Counted from the first letter of the stretch, positions 29,779 through 41,722 are shown. The stretch is DNA of 64,000 nucleotides from Amia ocellicauda (GCF_036373705.1 NW_027102663.1:477253-541252), one strand, 5' to 3'. Made by a program: numbers and translations. The notes: generated by a model not told the origin, from the letters alone.

Positions 29779-32700
29779 CTGATGAAAGTCTGTCTCTGGT
29801 AATGAATGTGGTTCGTAACCCTGAGGGTGGGGCGCTTAGAAGACTGTCGAAATGCTTGAAGAACGTCATAATTAGGACCAAGCTCAGGCAATTAGTGGTG
29901 AGTTCCAGTGGGGACAATAAGCTCTGTTTTGCTTACAGTTTAATAAAACTACTCACCCCCGACATGCCTGAACCCCAAGCTCTGCAAGAGGCTTTAATGC
30001 TTCATCAGAGGGCCGGCTTAAACTCTCAACAGATGGTTGCCTTTTCAGACATCACCAAGTTTGAGGAGTTGTTGTCTTTAAAAATTGTTGTGTGGTACCG
30101 TTGTGAGGTAAAGGAAGTATTTGTGAAATTTCAGACACATCCTGAAACCTATACACAGACACTGTTTCTCTTCCTAAGTGATAGTCATTACTTTGGAATA
30201 AAGAGTTTGACGGCTTTTTTGGGTTGTTCGTATGTTTGTCATTGGTGTTATAAGGCCTTCAATGATAAGCTTAAGCACCGCTGTGACGGTTACTGTAACG
30301 TCTGTTTCAATCCGCAATGTCTTAAGGGTTTGGCCCCTACCATCCGATGTAAAGATTGCTTAAGGATTTGTCTCTCAGCGTTCTGTTTTTCCGAGCATAA
30401 GGTACAGAGGGCCGCTGCTGAGGGGGTTTAAAAACGGAGTTATTGTGATCAAACTAAATATTGCCCGCAGTGTTGCCTCCAGTACCGTTTTCATGAGGTT
30501 AAACCACACAAATATCTGGAGCCGAGATGCAGGATCTGTAGTGCTGATTTAACCCCGGGGTCCGAACACCAGTGCTTTATTCAGCCGGTTAAAAAGGAGC
30601 CGCCGCACAACCGGTATGTCTTTTTTGATTTTGAATGCCGGCAAGAAAACGGGGTCCACGTTGCTAATTATATACACTGCATTGACATGTTGGATCGTGA
30701 GTGGTCAGCTAGCGGTGAGAGTTGTGTCAGGGATTTCTTTACGCGGTATCGCGGTCCAAAATACCTCAATTACACATTTGTTGCCCACAATGCTAAGGGT
30801 TATGATTCTTACATTTTGATGAAGTATCTGGTGGAAAATGGGGTGACCCCAAAAATAATAGCTCAGGGTAGCAAGATCATGTGTTTCACCGACGAAGCTT
30901 TCAACTAACGTTACATAGACTCGTTAAATTTCCTCCCCATGAAATTGAGCGCTTTGCCTAAGGCTCTGGGTTTTGAGGCTCAGAAGAAAGGTTGGTTCTG
31001 CCATTTTTTTAATACTAAGGACACTCAAAATTATCGAGGGTCCTACCCGCCCGCCTCTTATTATGGGGTTGATACTATGATGTCTCATGAGAGGGAGGAA
31101 TTCTTTAAATGGTACAATACGGTTAAGGGAGGTGTTTTTGATTTCCGAGAAGAGATGGCCGCTTATTGTAAAAATGATGTGGTGATCCTTAAAGAAGCCT
31201 GTGTGCGTTTCCGCGCCGAGGTTATCAACACATCGGGTCTCGACCCTTTGCAAAGTGTGACCATAGCGTCTCTCTGCATGAAAATGTATCGGTCCAATTT
31301 CTTGCAGAAAAACACTATAGCGGTCACCACTTCTGACAACTATCGTGCTAGACAAAAGAACTTTTCGACTGTCTCCATACAGTGGCTGGAATACCTGAGT
31401 GCCCGGGATAACATCTTCATCAGACATGCTTTAAATCAAGGGGAAGTCAAAATGGGGCCTTACTACTTAGACGATTTTAGCGACGTGTCCGGGCGGCGTA
31501 CCGCTTATGAGTTTGCAGGTTGTATTTACCATGGCTGTCCTCAGTGCTTCGACCCAAACACCTTTAACCCCGTAACACAAAAACTCTGCGGTGATATGTA
31601 CTATGATTTCCAGGAACGAATTGAAACTTTAAAAAACACCTATGGTTTGAACGTGCTGGTGATTTGGAAACACGAGTGGACGACCCTGAAGCAACAGGAT
31701 GCGGGGGTACAACGGTTTATGGAAACCTTGGACTTTCCTGAACGTCTAGAGCCCCGGGATGTGTTATTTGGGGGTCGTACCAACGCCCTCTGTTTACATT
31801 ATGAGGTAAAGGAGGGTGAGAGAGTAGATTACTATGATTTCACCAGTCTGTACCCTTATGTCAACAAGACCAAAATGTACCCGGTGGGGCGTCCAACCAT
31901 TGTTTATCGTGACTTTCTCGAAATCGGACATTACTTTGGTTTGATCAAAGTCACCATGTACCCTCCTCGCGAGCTGTTCTTACCCGTGTTGCCTTACAGG
32001 TGTTCGGGAAAATTGATGTTCCCTCTGTGTAGAACGTGTGTGGAAACTGAAAATCAAACTACCTCTTGTCTGCACAGTGATGAAGAGAGAGCGCTGACGG
32101 GTGTCTAGTGTAACATTGAGCTTGACAAGGCGGTGGAGAAAGGTTACAGAGTCGGTAAGGTGCATGAGGTTTGGCATTTTTCTGAAAAATCTGATACTCT
32201 TTTTGCTGATTACATTATGACCCATCTGAAAGGGAAACAGGAGGCATCGGGCTATCCCTCATGGTGTGTTGACTCCGCGGCCAAAGAGCGATACGTTCAG
32301 CAATATTTTGAAAAGGAAGGGATCCGTCTAGAGCCGGGGAACATAACTGTAAACCCCGCCAAGAGACAAATGTCCAAACTGATTTTAAACAGTCTGTGGG
32401 GTAAGTTTGGGGAAAGAAATTACCGTCTAAACACAACCTTGATTAAAACCCCTGAACAGTTTATAGAATTTATGTTTTCCAAACAACATGCAGTATCACA
32501 CTTTCAATTCTTAAATGACCACGTGGCACAGGTCCAGTGGAGGGCCCCTAAAGATTTCCCCACCAAACAGGGGAACGTTAATGTTTTCATAGCGGTTTTT
32601 ACCACGGCTTACGCCCGGCTTGAACTGTACAACTTAATGGATCAGTTGCAGGAACGCACGCTCTATCATGATACTGACTCTGTAATCTTTGTCACCAGGC

Positions 32701-33092
32701 CAGGGGATTGGGTCCCTCCCCTCGGGGACTACCTTGGGGAGTTAACGAGCGAACTAGATCCTCAGGACCACATAGTGGAGTTTGTTTCAGGGGGTCCTAA
32801 GACTTACGCATACAGAACGGCTGCGGGTAAGACCTGTATGAAAGTTAAGGGTTTCACTCTGAACCATTGTAACAACAAGCTCATTAACATCAAGTCTCTG
32901 ACGACCCTGGTAGAAAGTTTTGTAACCAAGAAAGACGCGCCTCCTCGTGAGATTATTACAGCCGGAAATCAGATCTATCGCAATAAAAAGGGGTACACGT
33001 TGGAAAATAGATCACTAAACAAACGATTCAGGGTGGTGTACAATAAAAGAGTGTTGAAGACTGATTATACCACTCTGCCTTATGGATATTAG
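29754..33092 (+). pseudogene. POLB: Unit 3: full-length family B DNA polymerase with three nonsense codons
   Basis: 3,339 bases in one frame without indels. Layout: N-terminal domain (NKLCFAYSLIKLL), Cys-rich zinc-binding-like region (about 30230-30600), Exo I DFE (30627-30635), Exo II HNAKGYD (about 30786-30806), Exo III YCKNDVV (about 31165-31185), then polymerase motifs A, B and C. Stops: TAA 30429-30431 (AAA in unit 5), TAA 30906-30908 (also in unit 5) and TAG 32106-32108 (TGG in units 1 and 5). There is no ATG at the 5' end; the first in-frame ATG is about 48 bases in. Confidence 0.95.
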
Positions 33093-33753
33093 CGGTGGTT
33101 TTGATAACAGATTTCAACACCCTTTCTCCTGTATTATAGCCGGTCCCTCCAATTCGGGGAAGAGCTATCTTATAAAGAACATCATAGAAGATGTGGACGC
33201 AACCGTGTCCCAAGCTCTTGACAACATAGTGTGGTGTTACTCTTGCTGGCAACCTCTCTACGATGATTTGGCTTCGAAAAAAAATAATCTGAAATTTGTG
33301 CAAGGTCTCCCCGCCTCGTTGTGTGACGATGACTTGTTCCCGCCCGGTCAAACTAATCTAGTGATCCTTGATGACCTGATGGAGCAGGCCGGTGACAACA
33401 GTGAAGTGGAAAAAGCTTTCACAAAGTGCACTCATCATAGGAATTTAAGTATTATTTATTTAGTTCAAAATCTATTTTTTCAAGGTAAAAAAAGCCGCAC
33501 TATTAATTTAAATGCCAATTATATAATTCTTTTTAAAAACCCCAGAGATAAACTACAGGTCACCGTCTTGGCTCGTCAAATGTACCCTAACCAGACCAAG
33601 TTCTTTTTGGAGGCATTTGAGGATGCCACCAAAAAACCCTACGGGTACTTGATTGCGGACTTAAAAGCACAAACCCCAGAAGACTTTCGCCTCAGAACAG
33701 GTTTGTGCCCGCCCGATTGGCCGGCAGTGTATGTGCTAAAGAAAAGGAAATAA
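33082..33753 (+). CDS. ATP: Unit 3: packaging ATPase
   Basis: Intact 223 residues. It differs from unit 2 by a few substitutions (Phe11, Val41, Cys in FTKCTHH). Confidence 0.92.
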   Translation: MDISGGFDNRFQHPFSCIIAGPSNSGKSYLIKNIIEDVDATVSQALDNIVWCYSCWQPLYDDLASKKNNLKFVQGLPASLCDDDLFPPGQTNLVILDDLMEQAGDNSEVEKAFTKCTHHRNLSIIYLVQNLFFQGKKSRTINLNANYIILFKNPRDKLQVTVLARQMYPNQTKFFLEAFEDATKKPYGYLIADLKAQTPEDFRLRTGLCPPDWPAVYVLKKRK

Positions 33754-33759
33754 ATAAGA

Positions 33760-34095
33760 ATGTCTGTTCGGATTAAAAGAAATCTGCCGCTTTTGCAAAT
33801 GTTATTTGAGGGGAGCCCGCGCCATAGGAAAGCTGTGCTGGCAGGGGCCCCCTCGGATTTGATCGAGACCCTGTGTGAAATAGCTTTTAACATCTTACGT
33901 GGTAATATACCCCTAACCCCTTCTCAACATTCTAAACTCAAAAAACAAAAAGCGGTTATCAAGATCATCGCTAATAAGAAGTATTCTATTAAAAGAAAAA
34001 GAAAGAAGATTAATCAAACCGGGGGTTTTATAGGACCGCTGTTGAGCATAGCCGTGCCTTTCCTAACCAGTCTTCTAGCTTCCAGAGTGGGTTAA
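33760..34095 (+). CDS. Unit 3: 111-residue basic protein
   Basis: Intact and identical in protein to unit 2. Confidence 0.7.
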   Translation: MSVRIKRNLPLLQMLFEGSPRHRKAVLAGAPSDLIETLCEIAFNILRGNIPLTPSQHSKLKKQKAVIKIIANKKYSIKRKRKKINQTGGFIGPLLSIAVPFLTSLLASRVG

Positions 34096-34097
34096 TA

Positions 34098-34842
34098 ATG
34101 GAATATGCTCAGAAAATGTTTTTGATCCCTCAGGAGCAGCTTGAGAAACTGAGAAAAAATGTTGTCGGGCCAGAGCCCATTAGACAAACGGCCGAAAACA
34201 ACCTGGACTCTGAAATGAAAGCTATACAGGCCAGGGCCGATTTAAATCAGTATTCCAAAGCCCAGTTGTATACCAACACGTTACAGCGCTACCTCCGTCT
34301 GGTTAGACAGGGTGAAAAAGATCATAACATTTTAACTTTAACCATGGCCTATCAAGAAAATGGTTCTGGGGCTGATGGGGGGGGTACGGTTGATAAAGAT
34401 GTTGCGGTGACCGAACCTGTTGAGAGTTCAGAGGGAGATGTTGTAACGGATGTTTTGAGAAACATGCCGGCCAGAAGCAAAAGACATGCACAATATATCC
34501 TGCACAAAATGGTTCAGAAACCGCGGGTAACTGCTTGGAATGAACAGGGTGAATTTGTTTTTAAAGGACAACTGATCAAAGGTTCACACATGTTTGATTT
34601 GTTGAAGAGTTTCACTAGCACTAATAAGGTACCCGATAGTCGCCGACCTGTAGGCTGGAATGCTTTCCTACAGGCGATGGCCTGTCTGAACATGCCCCAA
34701 TCAACAGTTCCTAACCAGGAAACGCTACAAAAAATCCGCCCCTTGTAAAGAGGTGGAGCCTGATCTGACTCCGATATCTCATTACTCTGACCGTGCTGAG
34801 CGACCATCCTCAGGATCTATCCATCGTTGGGAAGCTTATTAA
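34098..34842 (+). pseudogene. Unit 3: 247-residue late-type protein, +1 frameshift near the end
   Basis: Open for 216 codons, then one extra base at about 34738-34743 (ATCCGCCCCTTGT, against ATCCGTCTGTGT) gives an early stop at 34748. The original frame would end at 34842 with the usual WEAY. Confidence 0.7.
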
Positions 34843-35018
34843 TATCATGTTTTTATTTGTCTCCCATGTAAATAATGACCCGACAAACAATTTTTTTTTT
34901 TTTTTTTTTTTTCAAATGTTGTACATTTATTTATACCATAACCCCTGCTTTGTATAAGAATTGTGTTGAATAAAAACAAAACTAATGATTCAAAGGCTGT
35001 TTTCATTATTTTTTCAAC
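34843..35018. terminator. Unit 3: convergent 3'-end region
   Basis: AATAAA at 34969-34974 (+) and TTTATT at 34926-34931 (- signal). It also carries an uninterrupted T-run of about 20 bases at about 34892-34912. Confidence 0.6.
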
Positions 35019-35591
35019 TTAACACGCATGACATCTTTTAAAATCCTCACAAGAACACCCCATCTGTATACATGGCTGGCTAGGGTCGTAAGTCATTGTG
35101 TTATAAGGGGGGGTCCACAGTGTACTGACAAACTCTGCCACTTTTTTATCATTTTGGCCTAAATCCTCACTGTACAAGGCCATAATATCGGGGTATGACC
35201 TTCCTTTAGATCTATGATATAAGAAAAACACACAGTGTTGACCACAAGTGAAGGTCTGAAGACTTTGTACTTGACGACCGCTGTAAATGGTTTCTTGACA
35301 GTTGTTGAGCAGAAAGTTATTTATCTTCCGAGGGAAAGGTCTGAAATCCGGGGGGTTTGCATAGGAATCAAAAAATTCACCACGGTGGTCCTCCCTTAGA
35401 TAAATAGCCAGCCAATGTTCTCCGGGCATATTTTTAGGGTGTGTGTTGATTATGTACATTGCAGGTAAATTCTTGATCTTAAATTTAGGCAGCTGATCGC
35501 AGGCGTAGACTCCTTGAAACAGTTTCCGTGAGCCGGCCAGGGCATTCATGATGTGGTTGAGCTCTCTGGTGTTCATTTTAATAATAATCAT
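35019..35591 (-). CDS. PRO: Unit 3: adenain-like cysteine protease
   Basis: Intact. The ATG at 35591 is preferred, by analogy with units 1 and 2; an in-frame upstream ATG (35642) exists only because this unit's capsid gene is deleted out of frame. Confidence 0.92.
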   Translation of the reverse strand: MIIIKMNTRELNHIMNALAGSRKLFQGVYACDQLPKFKIKNLPAMYIINTHPKNMPGEHWLAIYLREDHRGEFFDSYANPPDFRPFPRKINNFLLNNCQETIYSGRQVQSLQTFTCGQHCVFFLYHRSKGRSYPDIMALYSEDLGQNDKKVAEFVSTLWTPPYNTMTYDPSQPCIQMGCSCEDFKRCHAC

Positions 35592-36634
35592 ACGGAACGT
35601 TTCTCCTCTGATTCTCCTCAATAATGTTGTCAAACACAGCATTCACGACCATATTTACAGTGCGTGGTAGAGGCTGCTTGAAACGCATCACCAAACGCAT
35701 ATTGCACGTCTTCGTGTTTAAAGATAAAGGGGTTCTTGTTGTAAACCCCGGTAAATGCATCATTATCCACGAGACCTATAATAACCTGTTTTGGGAGCTG
35801 TCCTAGAAACAGATTTTCCTGGTTCATCACCCGTGTCCCTGCGGGGATACTGTGGACTTTCATATAGACTCTTTCGATCGGGTACTTGGCGTTTGCCGTC
35901 ATTAACGCCTGCGCGTGTCCTAGTTTAACCGCCGGGGAGACGGACACTTTTTTCACAAACAGCGAGGCCGATAATATGGTCAGTTTATATTTTTCAGTAT
36001 CAGGGGTCATCAGACAAAAAGCACTTTTACTACGGATCATTTTAATTTTAATGTCTACCCCGTTGAGCATGAGTTTTTCTTGGAAAAATATGTCTGCATG
36101 GATATGCCCCATTAGCTCAAAGGTCCTCCCTTCTGTTGAAAAGGCCGTTCTTTTTTGCAAACCCTTATTGAGTCCCTCTGGATCCTTGTCGTCCATAGCT
36201 TCCGGGATGTCTTTGAAGAAAAGGCCGGGGTTGAACTGTTTGCTTAGGGTCTCCTCACTATAATTAAGGATACACTCCATCATGGCTCTATAGGGGTAAG
36301 TATTGCTGCTTTGACTAATGAGCCGATCTCCCAGGGTCACATCCACCTGTGAAAACATGGTGGCCACCGGGTAATTGATGACCCCAGCGTTGGTCGTCTT
36401 CTCGATTGCATCGCCATCCTCATCAGTCACTTTACAGTTCATTAAAATAAATGTGTTATTCAAATCAATATAATCCTCGCCATTGCCAGCCATAAAAAAC
36501 TCCAGAGGGGCCGTGTCTGAAATTGCAGAAAGAGAGGGAATCTCTACATATATGATCTTATCTATACTCGTTTGAGTGTATGGAACTGTAAACAGATCCA
36601 GTTCTGATTTGACGCATTCTTCCGAAAAGACATG
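35578..36634 (-). pseudogene. MCP: Unit 3: major capsid protein, C-terminal deletion and lost start
   Basis: About 280 bases of the second jelly-roll are missing at about 35714-35718 (GTCTTCGTGTTTAAAG), out of frame. Nineteen bases present in unit 1 around the capsid ATG (between two CTTCCGAT copies) are absent, so the capsid ATG is gone and the frame runs back into the pX-like gene as far as 36730. Confidence 0.85.
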
Positions 36635-36635
36635 T

Positions 36636-37124
36636 TTAAAAGATGTATCCTGAGGCTCTATTTTTCTTTCTTTTAGACTTTCTTTTTGCAGGTTTTTTCT
36701 TGTGCTGCTTCCTTCTCCGAGTGTTTCCACGATATGTTGGAGAATGAGAGATTCTTCGTTTTTTGTTAGCCACGGATCGTCGTCGCCCTGGTGGACACAT
36801 GCTGTTTCTTCTTTTACCCCCCCTCCTTGCCATTACCATGAGACCCGAACCCTCCTGATGCTCATGTCTAGCTGCCCGGTTCATAACATTGGTGAACACG
36901 TCACTAACAATATTTTTAGCCTCTGATTTCAAGTGGGGTCTGGCTATAGCAAAGCCTCTCTTAAGCAGGGGTACGGCCATTCTAAAGAGACCACGAAAGA
37001 GTCCTCCTAGACCGGCGCCATACATTGTGGGGGCTCCTACAAAACCGGGCAAAGCCGTTCCATCTTGCATCTTGTAATAATCCACATAGGCGCTAGGATC
37101 TACATAACCCCTCGAGGTAGCCAT
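36636..37124 (-). pseudogene. Unit 3: pX-like core protein with frameshift
   Basis: ATG at 37124. The poly-C run is the in-frame C7, but two bases are missing at about 36780-36790 (CGTCGCCCTGG, against CGTCGCCCCCTGG), so the C-terminal half is read in another frame, producing a Lys/Arg-rich tail that ends at 36636. Confidence 0.6.
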
Positions 37125-37125
37125 T

Positions 37126-37858
37126 TTAATAATGTACACACTGTTTCAGGGGTCGAAAATGTAGTTTGACATTAACTTTACCGAAGCGGAAGGGTACGTT
37201 GATATTCTGATCCGATTTTACTTCGATCGTGATGTTGTCAAATTGGGTCTTTGAGACTGGTACGTAGTGTGGTTTGTCATAAGTAATTGTGACCATGTCA
37301 TTGCTTTTACCTTTAATAAGTACATTTCTCAAAAGGGGGACATAACTATCCCCGACCCTCTGGTGGGTTATGATATCCGTATACACATAAAGAGTGTAAA
37401 AGCCGCCCCACCACTTCTGAGAACCTGCTCTCTGTGTCAGAATAGAACCCAAATATACGCCCCAGTTGGCCGCTGGTTTGAATGCTAATACCTGGTTTTG
37501 ACACCTTGTACACTCTGTTTTTAATAGGGTTGTAATATAGCTTCATGTTGGGGGTGCCTTCTGAGAACTGTTTATGCATCTCATCTAATATTTTATCCAC
37601 ATTGTCATAATAACCTCCGTGTATCGTGAATGTCCATTGACTCTTTTTAACATCATCAAAAATGGCGAAGGTGGCATCCTTATCTTGTAAAACAGCCCAA
37701 GTGTAAGGATACTGTATTTCCGCCAACCCCACTTCCCACGACCCCCTTAGATCTATAGATTTTCCAAATTGTACCGTGTAACTGGATATTTCATTTTTAG
37801 GGTATATATCGAGAGAGGCGTTACTGGGTAGAGTCACGTAGAAGCCTCCTGATTCCAT
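37126..37858 (-). pseudogene. mCP: Unit 3: minor capsid (penton) protein with the shared frameshift
   Basis: ATG at 37858. The upstream frame ends at 37346, and the conserved C-terminal frame runs from about 37452 to 37126. The unit 2/4 four-base loss is absent, so the frame change is the only lesion. Confidence 0.8.
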
Positions 37859-37904
37859 CTTGAGTATCGAAAGTAATGCCCACAACACACCCGCGGGCAA
37901 GTTG

Positions 37905-39014
37905 TTATAAGGATTGAATATCGCAAACCTGTTGTTCCGGGACCCAACTATTGAACTTTTCAGGCCATCCAAGCCATTTCATCAACACATATTTTTTCCG
38001 GTTCTGGGTTTTTTCAGCTAATATCTTTTCAACTCTGTATACACTGTCTTTACCCACAATAATTTTTTGTAACTCGGCTTCGTAAAACGTTCCTTCTATA
38101 TCCTCCCCGTCATAGTCTTTTAACCGGTACACGGGTGGGTCTCTAGCCAACTGTTCGGTAACTGTAAAATATTCGTCAGAAAATGTTTGTTCATAACCTT
38201 TGGCAAAAGTACTCCTTAGCTTTGAAACGCGAACCACATCACCGATGTTGAACTTATAAGTAGTTTTTCCCTTCTTAATAAATGGTCCGTATAATTTTTT
38301 ATAGACCTTAAAAGAATTACTTTGATCAACATCTATAGGCTTCATTTTAATACTGGTGTGATACCCTTGGTTGTAAGCATCGATAAAATCCTGAACTTTA
38401 TCAAAATACTTGAACGTGTTGACCGCTGTAAAATATCTCCACATTTTGGTCTTTATGGTGCGGTTAAACCTCTCCACTACCGATGCCTTAAGCTCATTAC
38501 CGGTGGTGAAATGATGTATTTTGTGTCTCTTCAGTAGATTCTGAAATTCTCTGTTGAGAAACTCTTTTCCTTTATCAGTCTGCAGTTTTTTAGGACATCG
38601 ACCCTGGGACAATATATCCTCAAAGGCCCTTGTCACCGCCCGACCTGTTTTATTATGTAGAATGCGAGCCCAGGCATTTTTTGATAACTCATCGATACAC
38701 ATCAACATCAATTTGTGACCATTGTTATGTTTTGATAAATTTGACATATCGACTAGATCCATTTGCCATTGTGAGTCTATGTCAGTTGCATATACGCGGT
38801 TTCTTTTAAAGTTAATCCTGAGAGGTTTATGTAAGGTATAGGCGTCTTGTTCCCGTAACCATTCTGAAAGAACCACATCATTAACCTTCACTCCGGCCTC
38901 AGCGAGTCCTCTTTGAAAACCCTTCTTACCCGCCAAACCCCCAATCTTGGCTGGGTTGTAGTATAGTTCCTGCATTTGGGGAGCTTGCCGAGTCATTCTG
39001 TCAAATAACCACAC
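37905..39014 (-). CDS. INT: Unit 3: intact integrase with chromodomain
   Basis: 369 residues, all catalytic residues and the chromodomain present. Substitutions near position 109-113 (CIDELSKNAW, against CIDVLSKYAW) fall next to a core strand and may weaken the fold. The unit keeps its right terminal repeat but not the left. Confidence 0.95.
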   Translation of the reverse strand: MWLFDRMTRQAPQMQELYYNPAKIGGLAGKKGFQRGLAEAGVKVNDVVLSEWLREQDAYTLHKPLRINFKRNRVYATDIDSQWQMDLVDMSNLSKHNNGHKLMLMCIDELSKNAWARILHNKTGRAVTRAFEDILSQGRCPKKLQTDKGKEFLNREFQNLLKRHKIHHFTTGNELKASVVERFNRTIKTKMWRYFTAVNTFKYFDKVQDFIDAYNQGYHTSIKMKPIDVDQSNSFKVYKKLYGPFIKKGKTTYKFNIGDVVRVSKLRSTFAKGYEQTFSDEYFTVTEQLARDPPVYRLKDYDGEDIEGTFYEAELQKIIVGKDSVYRVEKILAEKTQNRKKYVLMKWLGWPEKFNSWVPEQQVCDIQSL

Positions 39015-39168
39015 AGACCCACACTATGCGCAAAGTTTTTATACAAGGTTTTTTATTCAACTTCAGGAGAGCAGATACCCCTTTTAAGACATTTGAGAAA
39101 AGTATAACATACACAACAATTTTTTCTACGGTCCATACAAAAAGAAATCAGATGATTGGTTTCTTGAT
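39015..39168. terminator. Unit 3: 3' end of the right-hand leftward transcript
   Basis: Same TTTTTTATT signal (about 39052-39057) as unit 1. No gene seen. Confidence 0.4.
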
Positions 39169-39598
39169 CTATATCAACAAATATACCTGTTTCTTTATCT
39201 AGTAGGCACACACCTCAGTTACATATGTAAATAAAACAACAATATGACCTATTTTAAAAGTAAACAGAGGTGTATTAAACATGCTCAGTAAAAGGTCATA
39301 CAGATGTTGATGAAATGGCCTAATATCATTCTTGGCCCCCTTGAGCGCTTCATCCCAGTGTTCGTACCCCCCGGCCCTCCATGAGCTCCAGAGGCTGGGG
39401 ATCCCCGAGACTCATTTGGACATCCATCGCACCGCATGTTGTATCGTCCTGAGGGACCGGGGTCTGAGGTCTTGGAGAGTAACCGCAGTCAAAGGGTTCC
39501 AGAGTGTATACAAAATCTGGGGAATAGAACCAGGGGTGATCCCGGGTTTGAAGAGGCCTGTAGAGCGTGTCGACGTCCGCAGCTTTCGGGTAAGACAT
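39169..39598 (-). pseudogene. Unit 3: chimeric remnant of the 282-residue and 130-residue genes
   Basis: An 824-base deletion (unit 1 bases about 7838-8661; junction CCCCCGG/CCCTCC at about 39374) removes the C-terminal three quarters of the 282-residue protein, including its Cys/His cluster, and the N-terminus of the 130-residue protein. The ATG at 39598 now opens an 82-codon frame ending at 39350. Confidence 0.8.
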
Positions 39599-39676
39599 TC
39601 TCTTTAATTTTAAACCATGAATGAATTGTTGCGCCTTTTATCCTATCTCTTCACTACGTCACGACACACCGCCCTC
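39599..39676 (-). promoter_or_regulatory. Unit 3: promoter of the 282-residue gene
   Basis: CRE-like TACGTCA and ATAAAAGG (- strand) are kept although the gene behind them is mostly deleted. Confidence 0.45.
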
Positions 39677-40387
39677 TTAGAAGAGAGTAGCCCCTGAGCC
39701 GTCAGACCCCCCTCCAAAACCCCACACGTCGTCTGTTTTATCATCGTCGTCGTCATTCAAGGGGAATATATAATCCATAATCCAGCATATTCTCCATCTA
39801 ACCAATTCCAGTTGCGAACATTTGGTCAAGATGTCAAAACCATAATTTATACAGTTTATGACCTCTTTCAAGAACGGACAGTCCACGGCGTCAAACATAA
39901 TTTCAGTAACCTGTTTTTCTGGATCCTCCACACCCCCTTCAATAGGGTTTGTAATCAGGGTACTGCTAAACAAAACCTTACGATCTGTAGTTAGAGATAG
40001 ACTCTTCACCACTCTACCGTAGTTCTGCAAGCTTTCCCATTCACACCTTTCAAAACCCTGAGTCGGAGACTCCATTTCGCATTCTCTTGGACCCTCTTGC
40101 AAGCCTTCTAGAGTCTTATCCACAAGCCCCAGATCTCTCCAGGCCATCACCTTCAACCAGTCCTCATAAGAGTATTCAATTACCGTCTCAAAAGGTTCCA
40201 ACGTACCCTCCTTCTCTCCCAAAGCAAAAAGCTCCACTCCAACATAGCTGGGATCCCTTTTAAAGCGGTAACCCCGTCGAGCCCCCCAGAACAACACCCA
40301 GGAGCGTTCAATCTTCAAATTGGTGAGTACAGGAACCCTTGCCCGGGATTGTTTCTTGCGGGGTTTCATGTTGATGTCGCTGGACAT
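39677..40387 (-). CDS. Unit 3: 236-residue right-end protein, only intact copy, function unknown
   Basis: ATG at 40387 with a basic N-terminus (MKPRKKQSRARVPVL), a Trp-containing central part (VLFWGARRGYRFKRD, then YSYEDWLKVMAWRDLG), a Cys/Trp-rich stretch (CSQLELVRWRICWIMDY), and an acid and Gly-rich C-terminus (DDDDDKTDDVWGFGGGSDGS). It is the gene nearest the right end and has its own promoter. No known family is recognised. Position, composition and rapid loss in other units suggest an accessory early protein. Confidence 0.72.
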   Translation of the reverse strand: MSSDINMKPRKKQSRARVPVLTNLKIERSWVLFWGARRGYRFKRDPSYVGVELFALGEKEGTLEPFETVIEYSYEDWLKVMAWRDLGLVDKTLEGLQEGPRECEMESPTQGFERCEWESLQNYGRVVKSLSLTTDRKVLFSSTLITNPIEGGVEDPEKQVTEIMFDAVDCPFLKEVINCINYGFDILTKCSQLELVRWRICWIMDYIFPLNDDDDDKTDDVWGFGGGSDGSGATLF

Positions 40388-40505
40388 GTTGAAGATGCGG
40401 GATGTTTCTGATGCTGAGAATTAAAGAGGTATTGCCTAAAAGCAGCGCGGGTTCTTAAATAGAGAGGAGAGTTTCGGGGAGTTGCCTTCAGAGGGGTGGG
40501 GGTAT
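40388..40505 (-). promoter_or_regulatory. Unit 3: promoter of the 236-residue gene
   Basis: TTAAATA (TATTTAA on -) at about 40455-40461, about 70 bases before the ATG, followed by a G-rich segment next to the terminal repeat. Confidence 0.5.
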
Positions 40506-40690
40506 TTATGGGTGGCCTTGTTGTTCAGGGTTTTATGGGTGTACACTTTCTGACGGATATGACGTAGGAATAATTAAGGAAATAACTCTACCTAAAATCA
40601 TGCCCCCCAATTATGACGTAGGAATATTAATAAGCTTAGGGCATACGTCATAACAAAATAGGCCGCGCCCAAAAAACCCTACTATCTACT
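40506..40690. repeat. Unit 3: right terminal inverted repeat
   Basis: 185 bases. Its reverse complement matches 41946-42130 with few differences. The tip ...CTACTATCTACT is followed by CTTATG (40691-40696). Confidence 0.92.
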
Positions 40691-41006
40691 CTTATGTAGT
40701 TGAAGGCGCAGTATAGCTCTGATAGTCTGGTGGTGACGGAAGACCACCAGCCGTTTGAACAAGCCATTCAGCATCACCTTGTTGGGCTAAGTGCAGGCAC
40801 TGTCAGAGCGCAGGGCGTCCTGCCTTTGAAAGAGTTTCCGAAGTATCCTGATGTGCCCTTTAGCAATGCCAAACAGGTCAGTGAAAATGGCATCCTTTCG
40901 CGGCACAACAGACGCCATCTCACAGCCTAGCCGACCTGAAACGCCTGAGCCCGTTTTACCAGCAGGCTCCAACGGTAACCATTCGAAGCAAGAGGCCACA
41001 GTGTCA

Positions 41007-41079
41007 GTTTCCGTAGTGTAGCAGTCATCACGTTTGCCTAACGCGCGAAAGGTCCCCCGTTCGAAACCGGGCGGAAACA
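41007..41079 (+). tRNA. Degenerate tRNA-Val (anticodon AAC), probably inactive
   Basis: Changes in box A (TAGCAGTCATCA), the anticodon stem (CGTTTGC) and the T-stem (CCCCCG against CCGGG, one mismatch) weaken the fold and internal promoter. Confidence 0.7.
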
Positions 41080-41264
41080 GCCTGTTGTGGGCCGGTCCTT
41101 TTCATCCTGCTTGCCCTCGTGGTTCCCTGGAGGCAGTGGGTGGCTTTTCTTCATTGGAGTGCCCGAAATCGGTGCACTCAGAGCGTCCGTCCGTCGACAG
41201 GATGAAATTGTAAACGCTGGTGTAGCCACTTTTAATTAAAATCTGATGATGATGATGATGATGA

Positions 41265-41297
<33 letters not shown>

Positions 41298-41649
41298 CGT
41301 CGTGGTCGCCGTCATTATTATTGTTAAAGTAAAGCAGTAGTTAGATTTGTTGCTACCGTAAGGTGTAGAAGGCACAATAGCTCTGATAGTCTGGTGGTGA
41401 AGGAAGACCACCAGCCGTTTGAACAAGCCATTCAGCATCACCTTGTTGGGCTAAGTGCAGGCACTGTCAGAGCGCAGGGCGTCCTGCCTTTGAAAGAGTT
41501 TCCAAAGTGTCCTGATGTGCCCTTGAGCAATGCAAAATAGGTCAGTGAAAATAGAAACCTTTATCTCACAGGCTGGCCCACGGGATACGCCTGTGCGCGT
41601 TTTACCAGCCTGCTTCGATGGGAGCCATTCGAAACGCCAGGACGGGTCG

Positions 41650-41722
41650 GTTTCCTTAGTGTAGTGGCTATAACGTTCGCCTCACACGCGAAAGGTCCCT
41701 AGTTCGAAACCGGGCGGAAACA
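41650..41722 (+). tRNA. Degenerate tRNA-Val (anticodon CAC), probably inactive
   Basis: The acceptor stem has GTTTCCT, the D-arm reads CTATAACG, and the T-stem reads CCTAG. Anticodon loop CTCACAC is kept. Confidence 0.68.
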